NCBI RefSeq assembly: GCF_040807025.1
Contig: NC_090942.1
Coordinates: 82,689,987-82,753,986, forward strand
Origin: Struthio camelus
Taxonomy: Eukaryota > Chordata > Aves > Struthioniformes > Struthionidae
Length of the DNA stretch: 64,000 bases
Direction: 5' to 3'
How positions within the stretch are numbered: the first letter of the stretch is position 1; each line of letters begins with the position of its first letter. Below are positions 13,701 through 26,000 of this stretch, piece after piece. Under the pieces are notes generated by a model. The model was given only the letters and a program-made list of their open reading frames with translations, made no database searches and had not been told where the DNA came from. A program made the translations under genes and the position numbers.

Positions 13701-16700
13701 ATTGGATTTGCAGATTAGCTAATCAGTGAATAATGAGCTCCATCTTTGGAGCACAATTAGAAAGATAGTAACTGACAGATTGCAGTACGTGCATCTCACG
13801 ACCTGTGGTCAGAAGAGCACGACTCAGACTGAGGAGACCAGAATCCTCTTTCTGGCTGGCATCAATCACTTTTTGTGAAGTGGCTTGATGTTTTGTGACA
13901 TAAGGTGCTCCAGACACAAACAGTTAATGTTATTTGTTATAATTTCACCTGAAAGACATAAAGTATTTCATTAATTCTATGCAAGGTTATGATTTTTCAT
14001 TGCTGATTATCCAGTACTTGATATGTTTATTCAGTCCTGACACTGAGTGGGTGAAAAACAACAGCTAACTTCAAATGCAGCACCATGTGTTAATCTGACC
14101 TTCTCTGACTTCTGATTTCCTTGAAACTATGTTATCATTAAATTTCCTGTGGAGTGTAGTTTTTGGACTAGCAGGAACATTTTAAAGAAAATTGACTTTT
14201 TTTTCTTGGTTGCACTCACAACTTACCGTCTTCTCTACCTCCTCATGTGTTATGATGAAATAAGGAAGTTGAAAGTGGCTTAGATTACTGTTCCTTAAGA
14301 AATCAAGCTGTCTGTAATCTCTTGCTAACTTTCCATTGCACAGCTATGAATTTAATTAGACCCTTCTGTTTATGATGAAAGGGAATCAATCAGGCTGATG
14401 AGTAACAAGATCTGTTAATACCCTCTTCTAATATTTGAACGCTTAATTATAGGCTTAACTTTTAAGTTTGTTCTCAGAGTCTCTAATCTTTACCTGCATC
14501 TTGGGTGAAGACTAATAAGTTACCAGAAAAAGAGCGAAGCTGCAAAGTTAAGGAAAAAAAAAAAAAGCATCATTACCTAAAATGGTGAATCCCTTTCTCC
14601 TCAAGCAACAAAAAAAGAAGAAAAAAAAGCCATGTTAAATACATATTGATAGTGCAATGGCGTTTTAAAACTTGTCTTTAGGTTGTGACAGTTAAGCTTC
14701 TGCTTGGAGTTGGATTCATTTATTACTTTTCAAATGCCTATTATTCCCTTAATTGGAATTTGGGGGATTGTCTAAAAGAATTCAAAAAATAAACCTTCCT
14801 CTCCTTTCGGCTTGCTTCATTCACTTGGTGGTATGTTGGGTGGAGTACAGAGAGAGAGATAAGTATGTGAACTCTGAAGTTTAGCCAGTTTAGCTTACTG
14901 TGACTGGGAAGAAGCAGCTGTGCTGTAAAACGAGCAGATGTGGAACATGACCACAGCTTGGCAAGTGGCTGGGTGAGGAAAAACTGAACGGAAGTCTCCA
15001 TAATCCTCAAATAAGTCCATGCTGGAATTGCTATGGCCTTGCATAGGAAACTCTGAATGTGGTCCCAGTCTCCAGCACTTAGAGCAGCCTCCCAAACAAC
15101 CAGAAACAGAAATTCAGGTGAGAACTCTGGAGTTCTGGCTCAGATTTTATGTCTTTTACTTTGGTTTCATTTGTGCCATCACCTGGTAACACCAATCGTG
15201 AGTCTAACCTTTTAGAACAAATCAAAATGGGATTAACAGCACTGCAGAAATTGATAGGTATTGTAATTGTGAGTCTTATAAAAGCAACAGAATCAATACC
15301 TTTTCCAAATCTGGAGTAACGACTTTATGCAAATAAAAAGATTAGAGGGCAAGCACACTGGCTAAGCTGGTTAGTTAGCTGTTTAAGCAGCTCTGGGGCT
15401 GCCAGCTAATATGAAATAACAAGACCCTTTGGGTGAATCTGGCCCATACTCTGTAATCAGTCATTCACAGATATCCGAATTGTATATTGTAAGCCATAAA
15501 GATAATAGATGTTCATTTAGCGTTTGATTGCTAAATGAGCGTTGCATAAAAAGAAATTTTGATCCAGTTCCTCAAATCAATGAAATAGGGCAGCCATAAT
15601 TAGGAGTTAGTGACTGGTTTAAGTTGTTTGAGTACAGATATGATTTTCTGATAGCAACACAAAGAGGACTTAGAATAAACTTAGTAATTATTGGCTTTGA
15701 TTTTTTCTTTGTTTAGTTCATCCCACAGCTAGATTTTTTTCATGACAGCTAAAATATGTCTGTGCTGCTGTGTAGTTTGTTTTGTACGTGTGCTCTTGGA
15801 ATAGGTGATCCTGCTAACTGTATTCAGAACCTTCATCTGAATAAGCAGTATATTAGCAAAATTTAAGTGGAAAAGTAAGTTTAGTATTATATATTAGCTA
15901 AAATAAGCTCCTCTCAGAATTTCCCTTTTCCTATTGCAGTTGCAGGCAACTTCAACTGCAATTTTTTAAAGCTGAGTAAAATTTCCTGGGGGAAACAAGG
16001 CTAATTAATGTTGTCTGCTTTCTGTTATAACGTATTTCTCTTTCCCTCTGGATTCTTAATGGAAACTGATTGCTTTGCTCAGAGTACCTCACAAAGATTG
16101 AATCACTTTCCTTGGCAAGAATTCAGAGGAATGCTGATCTCTGGGAAAGAGCCAAGGAAAGCTTATCTTTTAATGAAATGAAAACAAAACCAAAACAAAT
16201 TGATGTACATAACTCAATTTTGAGAACCTGTAGCATGAGTTTTCTAGTGTTTCAAAGTGTTTGCAGTCCTCTTCAGAGGAAATTGCAGATGTTTTGATTT
16301 CATATCATTCTCATGCTATTCACCTTTGTTTTTTTCTAAAAAAAACACGTGTCACGCATTTTGTATGTTCTCCCATAGGCCTTCAGATGGCTTATTATTG
16401 TTTTTCAAGCCAATCAGCATCTGGTTGGTACATATGGAACAACTCCATCTGAAACCTTGAGATACGCTCTTGGGGAGCTTTATTATAGTCAGTACTACAG
16501 TTTCGAAATAAGTGCACAACACTGGAGAAGAGAAACAGGAGCTTGGAACTTTATGGTCAACTACTTCACATCCTTAAAAAAAAAAAAAAAGTTTTTAGGA
16601 AGCAGCTTCTTAACTCCTGGTATGTATACTTTTTTCTTAATCCTTTGGGTATTCTACATGTGTTCTGAACAACAAGCCTGGTTGCTGAAGGGGAACTCTG

Positions 16701-18608
16701 AAGGGTTGGTATGTCCTCCTCTGTGCGTGCGCTTGCAGAAAAAGGAAAATGTATAAGCTATTTTTTCCCATTTTGACAAAAGAAAAATCTCTTAGAACTA
16801 ATGGCATTTGGAAGAAAACACAATTAAAATGAAGAATGCTGGACAACTTTAACGTTTGTTTCTTTGATCAGTGATACAAATAATGACCACAGTGTAGCTT
16901 CATAGCTTAAAATGTTAATATGATGGGGGGGGAGAAAACTCTAAAGGACTTACAGAATTTCTGCTGCATTCTCTTCTCCTCTGAAGAAGTATATATTTCC
17001 TGCAGCAGGTGATAACAAGAGTTACCCAAATAATCTATCTTTCAGATATGTCTTTATGAGACTTGGGTATAGATCATCATAGGAAGTATTGTGACATTAC
17101 AAAGCAAGCAATCCTAGAAATGTGCAGTTGATGTAGTTCTATGAGTATACATAACACATCAGCAAATGGGCCTTGCTGAAGGTTATGAGGAGTCTGGAAA
17201 CTTATGTTCATAGACAAATGAAAATATTTATTCATTGGAGTTGTTTACCCTATGTAATCCCAGTGGTTAAGTAGTATACCCTCTGGTTCTGCCTAATCCT
17301 TGGGAATGCTTTTACATGCGTTCTCTGAACCCTCACATAGCATCTTCTGTGGTTAACTTCATTCTAACATCTCTGGCCAGCTAAATTTGCATTCCATCCC
17401 GCAAACACTAACAGATACCTCTGTTGCTGCTTGGTTGGACTTCAGATGTACAATTTGCTTAGAAAACAACAGAAATGCATTGCTCTGAAGGACAGAGTTG
17501 ACGCATTCCAGCAATCCTCCATTTGCTTCTTTTCCTCTCCAAATGGTGTCATTTCACTGAATGACACTGTAAGGTCCATAGATGCCATACATTGTCCTTT
17601 TAGTGCTCCAGGTATTTCTATCATTGTTCTCCAAGAATGGGACTGCATGGCAGAGATACCCTTTTACAGGACTACGTAAATCTTGAAGAATCTCACATCT
17701 GGCAAAATATTCTTTACTTATCCAGAGGAAAGTTAGAATAGAGGCAATATTGTGTTATTATATAAATACCAGAGCTTAATGGTTTGGTACGTTAAGGGAT
17801 GAAATTCAGAAACAAGGCTGGTACAGCCTTATTGATTGAAAGAGGATTTGTGCTCATTAGCTTCTGCGCTGTTTTCTGAAACTTGAAAGGGCTAAAGGCT
17901 ACTCATCTTGTTAGAGGTTGCCTTCAGAACTGTCTTGCCCTTAGCTTATCGAAAAGATTTGTAGGACTAATTTGATGTGAATGAGGTTTATTCACTTTTT
18001 CTGAATGCGGGTCTCCCATCCTTCTCTACCTTCTTTCCCCTACTGTTCTGTCCCCCACATTGACCAGCTCCTCCTGACAAAAAGAATGTTTTCTACCCTT
18101 GGCAGGAATATGAGGTGAAGAAAAGCATTTCTGAGCCAGGAGTTCATCCTAGCAGTAAAGGCAAGGTGGACAAAATGCTGCTTCTTTCTCAAAGCAGGGA
18201 GCTATTGGATAAACTTTCACTGTTTATTGGGGTGTCTTACATCTGTAGTTTTCTAAGCAAGTAGTAAGCTTCATTATTTATAACAAACCTGAATAGAAAA
18301 AGTCAGTTTCTTTGCATTCTGAAATTAATCTTTGATGATTTTTCTGTGAAGCTGAGCAGATATTTTATTTGGCACTTGCAGGAAGCTGTGCTAAATGCTC
18401 TTTCTTTAGAACAAATGGGTATGTCCCTTTCTGAGATCTCTGTAATTCCAGGTAAATTTAAGTTTCTATTCTTTTCCTCTGGGCTTTCAAAAATATTTGT
18501 GACTTGTAAGTAATAGATTACAGGACTTCTTTGAAACCCTTCTGGGTTGCTGGCTTTTTAAAATACTCAGCTAACCATGTCAGCTTTCAAACACCTTGGA
18601 ATCACCAT

Positions 18609-18655
18609 CTGTTAAATAACTGCTGTTAAATATATGTTATCTGTTAAATAACTGC
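18609..18655. repeat. Short direct repeat CTGTTAAATAACTGC
   Basis: A 15-base motif occurs at 18609-18623 and again at 18641-18655, with a truncated third copy between them. It is a local replication-slippage type repeat without evident function. Confidence 0.75.
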
Positions 18656-19131
18656 AAGACAAAGAGGTTGCTTCTTGTGACTGACACAACCCATGTTTTG
18701 GAAATATATTTAAAAAAAATGGTAACAAATCTACAGTTGGACCAAGTCAAATACTTCCTGCATGTCAAATTTACTAACAACTTCATGAAATTTGACCTGG
18801 CCAAATTACAATGTTACTTATTGACAGTGATCTGCATAGTTTGCAATGGTTCTATATTTAAAGCAGGAATTTGGTTTTATTATTCCAGTTTCTTAAAGAA
18901 ACAAAGTTTATACAATTACTTTGTCATTCCCTCTATCAATCCCAAATATGGCCTCCACTCAGTCCCTTACATATTTGGAGAGGTATCAGACAGCTGGCCA
19001 CTTGGCACACACAAAACTCTGGACTAGCTGAATCTGTTGCTAAAGCAGTATGGGATGTTAGAAGGTCGCACTGACAAAAGAGAACAAAGTGTACCTGTCA
19101 TCCTGGAGTGAGTTTGTTTTTTGGGGTTGTT

Positions 19132-19161
19132 TGTTGTTGCTGTTGTTGTTGTTTGAGATTC
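19132..19161. repeat. GTT-rich microsatellite
   Basis: Imperfect GTT trinucleotide repeat within T/G-rich DNA. Simple sequence only. Confidence 0.7.
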
Positions 19162-20980
19162 TACATGTGAACCTGTTTTTAGCTATCATGGGAACTTCAT
19201 GAAAAAATTTTGTTCAGTTTTCAGCTTCCCCTCCTACCTCTGCTGTGATCCTCTAATGATTTCTTAAACTTCCCAGACAGTTGTAGCTGATCAAAATCGT
19301 CTGTCTTCACTTCAGCTAAATTATAAATTTTCAAACAAAACTATATGTGGTTCTTTAATTATTGTTAGATTTTTCTTGGAAAAATGCATTAATGTGGCAT
19401 TATTATTGAGGAGACATATCAGGAAAGAAAGGGTAGAAAACTGATGGTCCATCATACTTACTGCCAAAGCACGTGACATGACAAGAGAGGCAATTCAACA
19501 GTGAAATAATATTTCAATGAAAACAAGACAAAACTAGATAACACAAACACTCAGGCATTGAGTTCTCTCAAAGGGTATTTCAGAAATGATACTTATTGTG
19601 TTAAGTTTGATAGTATTAAATGAGTCCTTTTAACTAAAGGAGAGGCCACAAAATTATGCATCAAATGCCCTTAGGAAAACAATTTCTCCCAGATTTTATG
19701 AATCATTCTTTGTAATGGCTGGTGTATTCATTATTCTGATATAGCTTGCTTCTTCAAGCAACTATAAAACCAGAAACATTTTAACTATGATTTTTTTTTT
19801 CTTTTGGCTTGGGGAAAGACTGAAGGCTATTTTTGCACGAGCCTCCCTCTTGATAAAAGGGTTGTGTGGCAAATGCAACGAGGAGCAGCAACAAGATGAG
19901 CTGTGTGTATTCGATAAACAACAAGCGACTGGCAGCATGACCTAATCCTTGCCTTTCTGAATTATCTCACATGCGTCTCAGAATGTATTGTGACCAGATC
20001 CTGATCCTGGCTCAGCAAGCCTTTGCTAGTAGCATGCCCCAGGAGAGTATAAAGTTATTTTGTTCTGGGTCTGCTTTTGGAGGGATATGTAGTAATAGTC
20101 TCATCATCCTGGCTGCTAGATTTGGGTTGAAACCAAGATTTCCCCATCTACTAAGTAAGAGAGTTGCTGAACATGTGACATTTTAAGCTGAGCTCTCTTC
20201 TAGTGTGAACAGTATGTGCTTTAGGGAGGGCACAACAGGGACCTTCGGTCAAAGATGTTCTAGCTAGTCTTTTAAGACTGCAGATGAGTACTAAACTAGC
20301 TGCATGTTTGCAACCAAGTGTGGGCACCAGAGTTATTGTCATTGATGCTTACTGTTAATAGCAGTGAGGTTCCTTAGTTCTTAATTTTTAAAAATGCATC
20401 GGAGTATGTGATGTGTCATAGAGCAGCTTTTAAACTGACCAGCTGTTGTGGGACTTTTTTTCTAGTAAGACTAAGAAATCCTACAGAAATACGGCAATTA
20501 GTTCATTTACATAACTATGAATTAATGTAATCTCTTAAATTGTATTCAGCCCCCCCCTTTTTTGGTGCAAATGAGCAGGTCAAGCTCTTCACTCAGCTTC
20601 TAAAAGTTAACATTAGTTCACAAGTTACATATGAGCCAGCTACATCCAGATACAGCTATAGCCCTGCTAAGATAGGATTTGTTTGCAAGTGGTTTATGAA
20701 TGACTTGGAAGTTTGTTGTTACATATTTAAGTTATTACTGCATGTAAGTGTTTCCTTGTTTTTGTGATTCTAAGGCTTTGTTGCTCTTGATGTTTCCAAC
20801 TTTTTAATAATATTAAGCTGTGCAAAGGAAACCTGAAAAAAAATAGAGTTGGGGGGAGAGGGGGAAGGTTGGGGTCTTTGTCTTTTTAAGGAGACAGTTT
20901 GTATTGTTAAACCTGCAAAAGATGCAATTTATTCCCTGTTCAGCTGAAGTGCGGTTCATTCTGAATCTTTAGACTAGTGT

Positions 20981-21000
20981 AGCATGTTATAGCATGTTAT
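20981..21000. repeat. Perfect 10-bp tandem pair
   Basis: AGCATGTTAT is repeated twice without spacer. Minor tandem duplication. Confidence 0.85.
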
Positions 21001-21796
21001 TCAAAACAAAACTTTTCATGTCTAAATCATGCACATGCATTTGGCATGTGAAGGAAAAAAAAAAAGCAAAGTCCTCACCAGGTGATGTGTATGACCTGAC
21101 ATACGTTGAAATGAAATCCTGGGCTAAGCTTGGTCTACAGATTACAAAAAGGCATCATTACATATGGTGCAGATCTGCAGTTGTAACAGAAAGACTACTG
21201 ATCTCATAAGAATTAAGCCCCCCAACCTTATCGAATTTCTATGAAGCAACTATAAGGCTCCTTAGATCATCATCCATCAAAGATGAGGGGTTTTATACCA
21301 AGGCTAATGTGTCCCAAAGATATTCAGTTACGTGTTTCAGACAGTTAGCTCTTTCATCTTGCTCTTCTAACCCTAGGTAATGTATTAGGCATAAAGTTAG
21401 GACACACTGTCAAAGAAAGTGAGGGAAATGCAGTGCTGATTTTTTTTATACTAGTTCTGCGGACTTTTGTCAGACATTGTCAGACAACTTTCCTTAAGCA
21501 GTTTTGCATCAAATAGTTTAATGATAGTTTGATGTAAAATTAAACTTTCATATTTATATGCCTTCCTTATACTACTTACAGTAGAAGTTTGGTTATATGC
21601 CATCTTTATTTAACAAGCTCAGTTTCAAACCTTTAGTTTATGCTTAGGATAATTTTTCATTTGAGTGTGGGACTTAGTATTATGTACAATTCAAGAAAAA
21701 CTACAAAAAGCTAGAGCAGGGCTCTGGCTTTATGAACTGCCACAACCTGACAGTTCTGGAAACTTCCCACTCTTTTGTTCCTTCCTCATCTGTGTG

Positions 21797-22440
21797 ATAG
21801 AATCACAGAATCACAGAATCGTTTAGGTTGGAAGGGACCTCTGGAGATCATCTCGTCCAACCTCCCTGCTCAAGCAGGGCCCTCTAGAGCATCTAGAGCC
21901 CAGGATCACATCCAGACGGGTTTTGAATATCTCCAGGGAAGGAGACTCCACTACCTCTCTGGGCAACCTGTTCCAATGCTCTGCCACCCTCACAGTGAAG
22001 AAGTTTTTTCTCAGGTTCAGATGGAACTTCCTGTGGTTCAGTTTGTGCCTGTTGCCTCTTGTCCTGTTGCTGGGCACCACGGAGAAGAGGCTGGCCTCAT
22101 CCTCTTGACATTCCCCCTTCAGATACTTGTACACGTTGATGAGATCGCCTCTCAGTCGTCTCTTCTCCAGACTGAACAGGCCCAGCTCTCTCAGCCTTTC
22201 TTCAGAGGAGAGGTGCTCCAGTCCCCTCATCCTCTTTGTAGCCCTCCGCTGGACTCCCTCCAGTAGCGCCATGTCTCTCTTGTACTGGGGAGCCCAGAAT
22301 TGGATGCAGTACTCCAGGAGAGGCCTCCCCAGGGCTGAGTAGAGGGGCAGGATCACCTCCCTCCACCTGCTGCCAGCACTCTGCCTCATGCAGCCCAGGA
22401 TCCCCTTGGCCTTCTTGGCCACAAACACTGAAACACTGGC
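21797..22440 (-). mobile_element. CR1 LINE 3' fragment, 5'-truncated
   Basis: Read on the minus strand this is the 3' end of a chicken-repeat-1 (CR1) non-LTR retrotransposon. It contains the last part of ORF2, the conserved 3'-UTR block (GGTTGGAAGGGACC complement near 21826) and the terminal tandem 8-bp direct repeats (ATTCTGTG type) at about 21797-21820, used by the element's reverse transcriptase to prime at its RNA 3' end. There is no poly(A) tail, as is normal for CR1. Similarity stops near 22420-22440, just upstream of the codons for VAKKAKG. Five-prime truncation is the rule for CR1, but here the break point coincides with the 3' break of another CR1 piece at 42346 (see findings). Confidence 0.93.
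21823..22428 (-). pseudogene. CR1 ORF2 C-terminal fragment (post-RT domain)
   Basis: An open frame of 201 codons with the C-terminal region of CR1 ORF2, the endonuclease-reverse transcriptase protein. Conserved blocks are recognisable in order: [12 protein letters not shown] (residues about 3-14), [19 protein letters not shown] (23-41), [26 protein letters not shown] (about 89-104), and [20 protein letters not shown] near residue 143-162. The endonuclease and all catalytic RT motifs are absent, so it cannot act alone. The lack of any stop over about 600 bp suggests a relatively young insertion. The start methionine is incidental, the piece being internal to ORF2. Confidence 0.9.
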
Positions 22441-23150
22441 ACTGAAAGAGCCAGGCTTTCCAGCTCAAGCAGTGTAATTAATGATGGAATTCAGGTTACT
22501 CAAGAAAGAACAAGGAAAGCTAATCTCTCTCCCTTGTCCCCGAGGGCAGAATACCTCAGAGCTTACTTTTTTTCACTCCTTCTAAGGTGTTGTGATGTAC
22601 CACTTCTGCCACCTAAAAGATTTTTTTTTTCTTCAGTTAAGCTTCTAGTCTTCCTACACCCCATGACACATACCCTTCTGTTCATCAGTTCAAAGGGTAG
22701 CCTTTTAGCTTGGAACTGCATTAATGATTCCTTTTTGTTTCTTCACCTCCTTAACCAAACCATCAACTCAACTTTTTCTTGATATTTTTGGAAAGCTGTC
22801 ATGAACTCTCTCTGACATGTTACGTGTTTAATGTCCTCATTGGCCTTTAGTCAGGAATTGCTCCTCAAGTCAGCCTGCTTTTTCCAAACTGCACAAATGG
22901 ATTTCTATAGGTTTGCAGATCTGAATGTATTTTTGCTCCCATGCAGTGTTTCTTGATAATCATCAGTTCTTGCAAATATTCTTTGAAGTGCTCTGCTCGG
23001 TTTCCATACGATAATGCTAGCAATAGTTCTCTCCAATTCTGTGCTTACTAGAAACTTTCCTGCTGGCTATTTTTCAGTGTGCAAGACTACTATCTTTGAT
23101 TAAAGCCATCCTTGGTTACCTATTCTATTAGTCCACATCTTTCTCTCCTT
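22441..23150. other. Non-coding spacer
   Basis: Single-copy looking AT-rich sequence with T tracts (22620-22630). No gene, RNA or transposon recognised. Confidence 0.55.
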
Positions 23151-23270
23151 GTTCCACATTTTGGTGCCAAGTAGTGGCCCTCAATTGACTGTTCCAGTAT
23201 GGCTTTTTTGGTTCCACATTTTGGTGCCAAGTAGTGGCCCTCAACTGACTGTTCCAGTATGGCTTTTTTG
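23151..23270. repeat. 60-bp tandem duplication, 2 copies
   Basis: Copies 23151-23210 and 23211-23270 are identical except one base (AATTG versus AACTG around position 34-36 of the unit). The unit begins GTTCCACATTTTGG and ends in GCTTTTTTG; a partial T-rich third start follows. The unit length is a multiple of three, so a plus-strand open frame (23149-23535) runs through both copies with a 20-residue repeat, but this frame has no recognisable domain and is probably not translated. Confidence 0.95.
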
Positions 23271-23529
23271 GTTTTTTTGGTTTAGACAGAGGCCAGGTCA
23301 GTCTATCAAAGGCAGAGGTTTATACTACAGAACACGCCTGAGATATAGGCAGCCAAAACCCTGTTTCCTCAGAATTATCCTAGCAATCATCAGTCCCTTT
23401 CAGCAAGCAGCTGGCACTTCCTTGGGTGAGAACCACTTCCTGTGGTTTGTTTCTTGCAAGTTCCTTCCTGCTACATCTCAGATAGATGAATCTCAAATTC
23501 TTTTGCTAGGGGAGGTAAGCAGTTGTTCC

Positions 23530-23606
23530 TTGTAGGTAAAAGGTGAAACTGAAGCGAGAGCTTCCACTCCCCTGGATAGGTGCTCTAATCCACTGAGAGA
23601 GCACCT
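23530..23606 (-). other. tRNA-like A-box hairpin (possible tRNA-derived relic)
   Basis: AGGTGCTCT (23578-23586) and AGAGCACCT (23598-23606) form a perfect 9-bp inverted repeat with an 11-base loop. Read on the minus strand the segment is CTCAGTGGATTAGAGC, which resembles the D-arm and A-box of a tRNA, followed about 40 bases later by GCTTCAGTTTCACC, a poor match to a T-arm. The acceptor ends do not pair, so this is not a functional tRNA. It may be a relic of a tRNA or tRNA-derived SINE, or chance. Confidence 0.25.
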
Positions 23607-24489
23607 GGTATTTCTGGGAGCAGCAGCCTCTCTTCAAGTGGCTTGCACAAGTGGTACAGTCAACATAACCTACATCTTTAACAGTTATGAATTAAAATGA
23701 ATTAAACAGGGGATTTAATAGGTGTAGTGTGGAGAGCTGCTGACCTAGACATTGTGGCAGGGGAAACTTGGACATTTTATGGACCAGACTGTGCTGTAAA
23801 CTGGACATCGGACTCTAAGACTAGAGTGTCACATTAGGAGTCACGGTACATGCACTTTAAGAATGTTAGTCTGAATGAGGTAGGAAATGTGAAGGCATAC
23901 CTGCTTTGTGGACACCAACTAGTCTTAGTCTTGAACTAGTAGCATCCAGGTGTGGGAATGACCATGCTCAGGGAGTTTTTGTGTGGAAATAGCAGGCACC
24001 TGTAGTCTACAAGCATCAGTAGGATTAGGCAGTGATGGAGCTAGGAGCTTGAGAACTGCAGTTTTGGGTGTAGGACCTACTTCTTTTGTCCTGATGACAG
24101 CTGTGATATCAACTCAGTCATCAGTGGGTGACTTACCTAACTGCTCTCTTTCCTCCTCCCCCACTAATAAATTGAAGACAGTAATTAGACAAATACAACT
24201 TTGTAAAATTAATTAATGCTTGTACATACTACAAGTGTCGTGAGATATAAAAGTGTCATTTCTTGTTGGTTCACATACTGGGTTGAAAAACTTGCTGAGG
24301 ACAAGCTTCTACAGCTGAAGGGAGAAAATGAGTATTTGTGGCAAAGGCTGAGTAGCTGCGTTGCATGTTCTCTGTTATACACAAATGCTGTAGCTAACTT
24401 AAAATACTGGTTTCCCAACCGTATTTCCGTATATAACGTTCTTCCTGCTGATCATTTTTTTAAGCACAAAGAGCAATTCGGCTTTACGG
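23607..24489. other. Upstream flank of the CpG island, no gene seen
   Basis: AT-rich DNA with no recognisable exon or transposon. A 231-codon plus-strand frame begins at 24216 and runs into the GC-rich island, but its second half is only an artefact of stop-poor GC-rich DNA and its first half resembles no known protein. Confidence 0.5.
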
Positions 24490-24816
24490 TGAAGAGGGAA
24501 CGGTGTGGATGCAAAATCAGGGCGGGGTGTAATAACCTTGGGGGAAGGGGGAGGGAACCACTTTCCCTGCCCCTCCAGCGTGAGTTTAGAAAGGCATCCC
24601 GCTCCCCCTCTCCCCGCCCGGAGGCGCGCAGGGGCTGCGGCACGCCGCAGCTCTCCGCGGCGCTCGCCCCCTCCCCTCCCCCCCCCCCCCCACTGGCGCT
24701 TCCTCCCTCTGCTGGCAGCGCCAGGCGGAGCCGGGGAAGGGGCTCGGGGAGGCGCTGCGCGCCGGCCCCGCAGAGCGCGGAGGCGTCCGCGCCGGCGGAG
24801 CAGCCCCGGCGGCCCG

Positions 24817-24822
24817 GTAAGG
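24817..24822 (+). other. Candidate splice donor GTAAGG
   Basis: GTAAGG after CCCG inside the CpG island, the best-placed donor for an upstream non-coding exon ending at 24816. Consensus match only. Confidence 0.35.
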
Positions 24823-25326
24823 AGCGGTGCAGGGAGAGGCCTTGCGCGGAGGCGGGGTGGGGGGGGGGGGGAGCGCTCCCTTTTCTTGCCTGTTCTTCTG
24901 ATTTCCTCTAAGGGCTGCTGCTGCCGCATGTGTGGGTCCCCTGCGGCAGGGCTGGCGGGCGGAGCGGGGGAGGCAGGGTCTGCGGCGGGAGGAGGGCGGA
25001 CAAACGCCGCTTTGCGTTGGTGCTGCTGGGCGATGCCGGGAGCTGCGGGCTGCAGGCGCGGGGCGCGGAGCTGAGCCGCGCCGAGGATGGCGCCTCTGCC
25101 CCGGCCCCGCTTCGCTTTCCCTGCTCCTCGGCTCCCGCTGCACATGGCCCCACTTGCAGTTTAGCCTGGCGGCGCGAAAACGGGGGTCGGGCAAGGCGAG
25201 ACCCTGGAGAAGAGGAGCCCGGGCGGCCTGAGCCGGCGGGCATCCCCCCCCGCGGGCGGCAGCCGCGCGGCGCGAGAGGTAACGGAGAAGGCAGAGCGGA
25301 GGCGCTGCTCCTCCCTCCCCCGGCCG

Positions 25327-25334
25327 GATATATA
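25327..25334 (+). promoter_or_regulatory. TATA-like motif in the CpG island
   Basis: GATATATAG is embedded in GC-rich sequence. If used it would start transcription near 25357, and the AAAG|GTAACA donor at 25480 would end a first exon of about 120 bp. CpG-island promoters often lack TATA boxes, so this is tentative. Confidence 0.25.
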
Positions 25335-26000
25335 GTGTCAAACCCAGAAGGGGAGGAGAGGTTTGTAATTTTTTTTTTTCTTTCCTCCCTTTCTTTGCCG
25401 CCGGGAGTTGCTTGTGTACTAGGGGAGGTAGGGGAAGCGATCTGGAGACAGGAATTGGTCGGAAAAGCGGTAATTAAAGGTAACAGCCTGCTGGAGGGAG
25501 AAACAAAAAAAAGGGGGGGGGAGGGGGGGGAACAGAGGTCGCTGCGGAGGGAATTTGTGTTGCCTGGGGAAGCGAAAAAGACGGGGGCGGCCGGGCGGGA
25601 GCGGCTGGACGCGCCCTGTGGGGGCCGGGCCGGTACCACTGTCCCGGCGGCAGGACCTGACCCAGCGCACCGGGGCGGCGGCGCGTCAGGCGGGCAGCGA
25701 GATGCGGCGGTACCTGGTGGGGTCGGCGCTCTGCGCCGAAAGGGCGCTGCAGGGCCGGACCCCTCCCTTCCCCTTTCCCCTTAAGGCTCCCTGGGCTGGA
25801 GCTGCCCCCTTTCCCCCAGACCCGCCCTGGCTGGAGCGCCCTTCCCCCGGGCTACCCGGACCGCCAGGGGCTGGACTTCCCCCCCCCCCCCTCAGGGCAG
25901 GGCGGTGGCCCGGGCAGCGCGGGGAGGGGGAAGAGCGACAGCTCCGGCCCAGTGGCGCTTCGGCTTCTCCTTCGGAAAGTTCAAGTTGAAGTGCAAAGCT

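Larger units (their letters stand above)
11058..21796. other. Non-coding sequence, no gene seen
   Basis: No recognisable coding exon, RNA gene or clear transposon. Open frames are at most about 120 codons (a plus-strand frame at 18668-19027) and have no recognisable domain. Minor low-complexity features are a 32-bp-spaced repeat near 18.6 kb, GTT-rich sequence near 19.13 kb and a 10-bp tandem pair near 21.0 kb. Around 15118 there is a fair splice-donor match (TTCAG then GTGAGA), but nothing independent marks an exon there. Confidence 0.55.
24490..25990. promoter_or_regulatory. CpG island, likely gene promoter and first exon(s)
   Basis: About 1.5 kb of very GC-rich, CpG-dense DNA rising sharply from AT-rich surroundings, which in vertebrates usually marks an unmethylated promoter. 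Long frames on both strands (up to 284 codons) reflect the lack of stop codons in GC-rich sequence and are not convincing proteins: they are rich in Arg, Pro, Gly and Ala and overlap in several frames. Plus-strand splice-donor matches are AGC|GTGAGT (24580), CCG|GTAAGG (24817), GAG|GTAACG (25279) and AAAG|GTAACA (25480), so a plus-strand transcript with a non-coding first exon is my favoured reading. A TATATA match occurs at about 25328. I cannot name the gene; transcription could also go leftward or both ways. Confidence 0.75.

Noticed and set aside
14895..15118. Possible exon ending in a TTCAG/GTGAGA donor
   Set aside because: Only one splice signal fits; open frames there are on the opposite strand and match nothing.
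24399..25784. Overlapping long frames of 189-284 codons on both strands in the GC-rich island, apparently encoding Arg/Pro/Gly-rich proteins
   Set aside because: GC-rich DNA is poor in stop codons; several frames on both strands are open at once, none has a known domain and no initiation context stands out.
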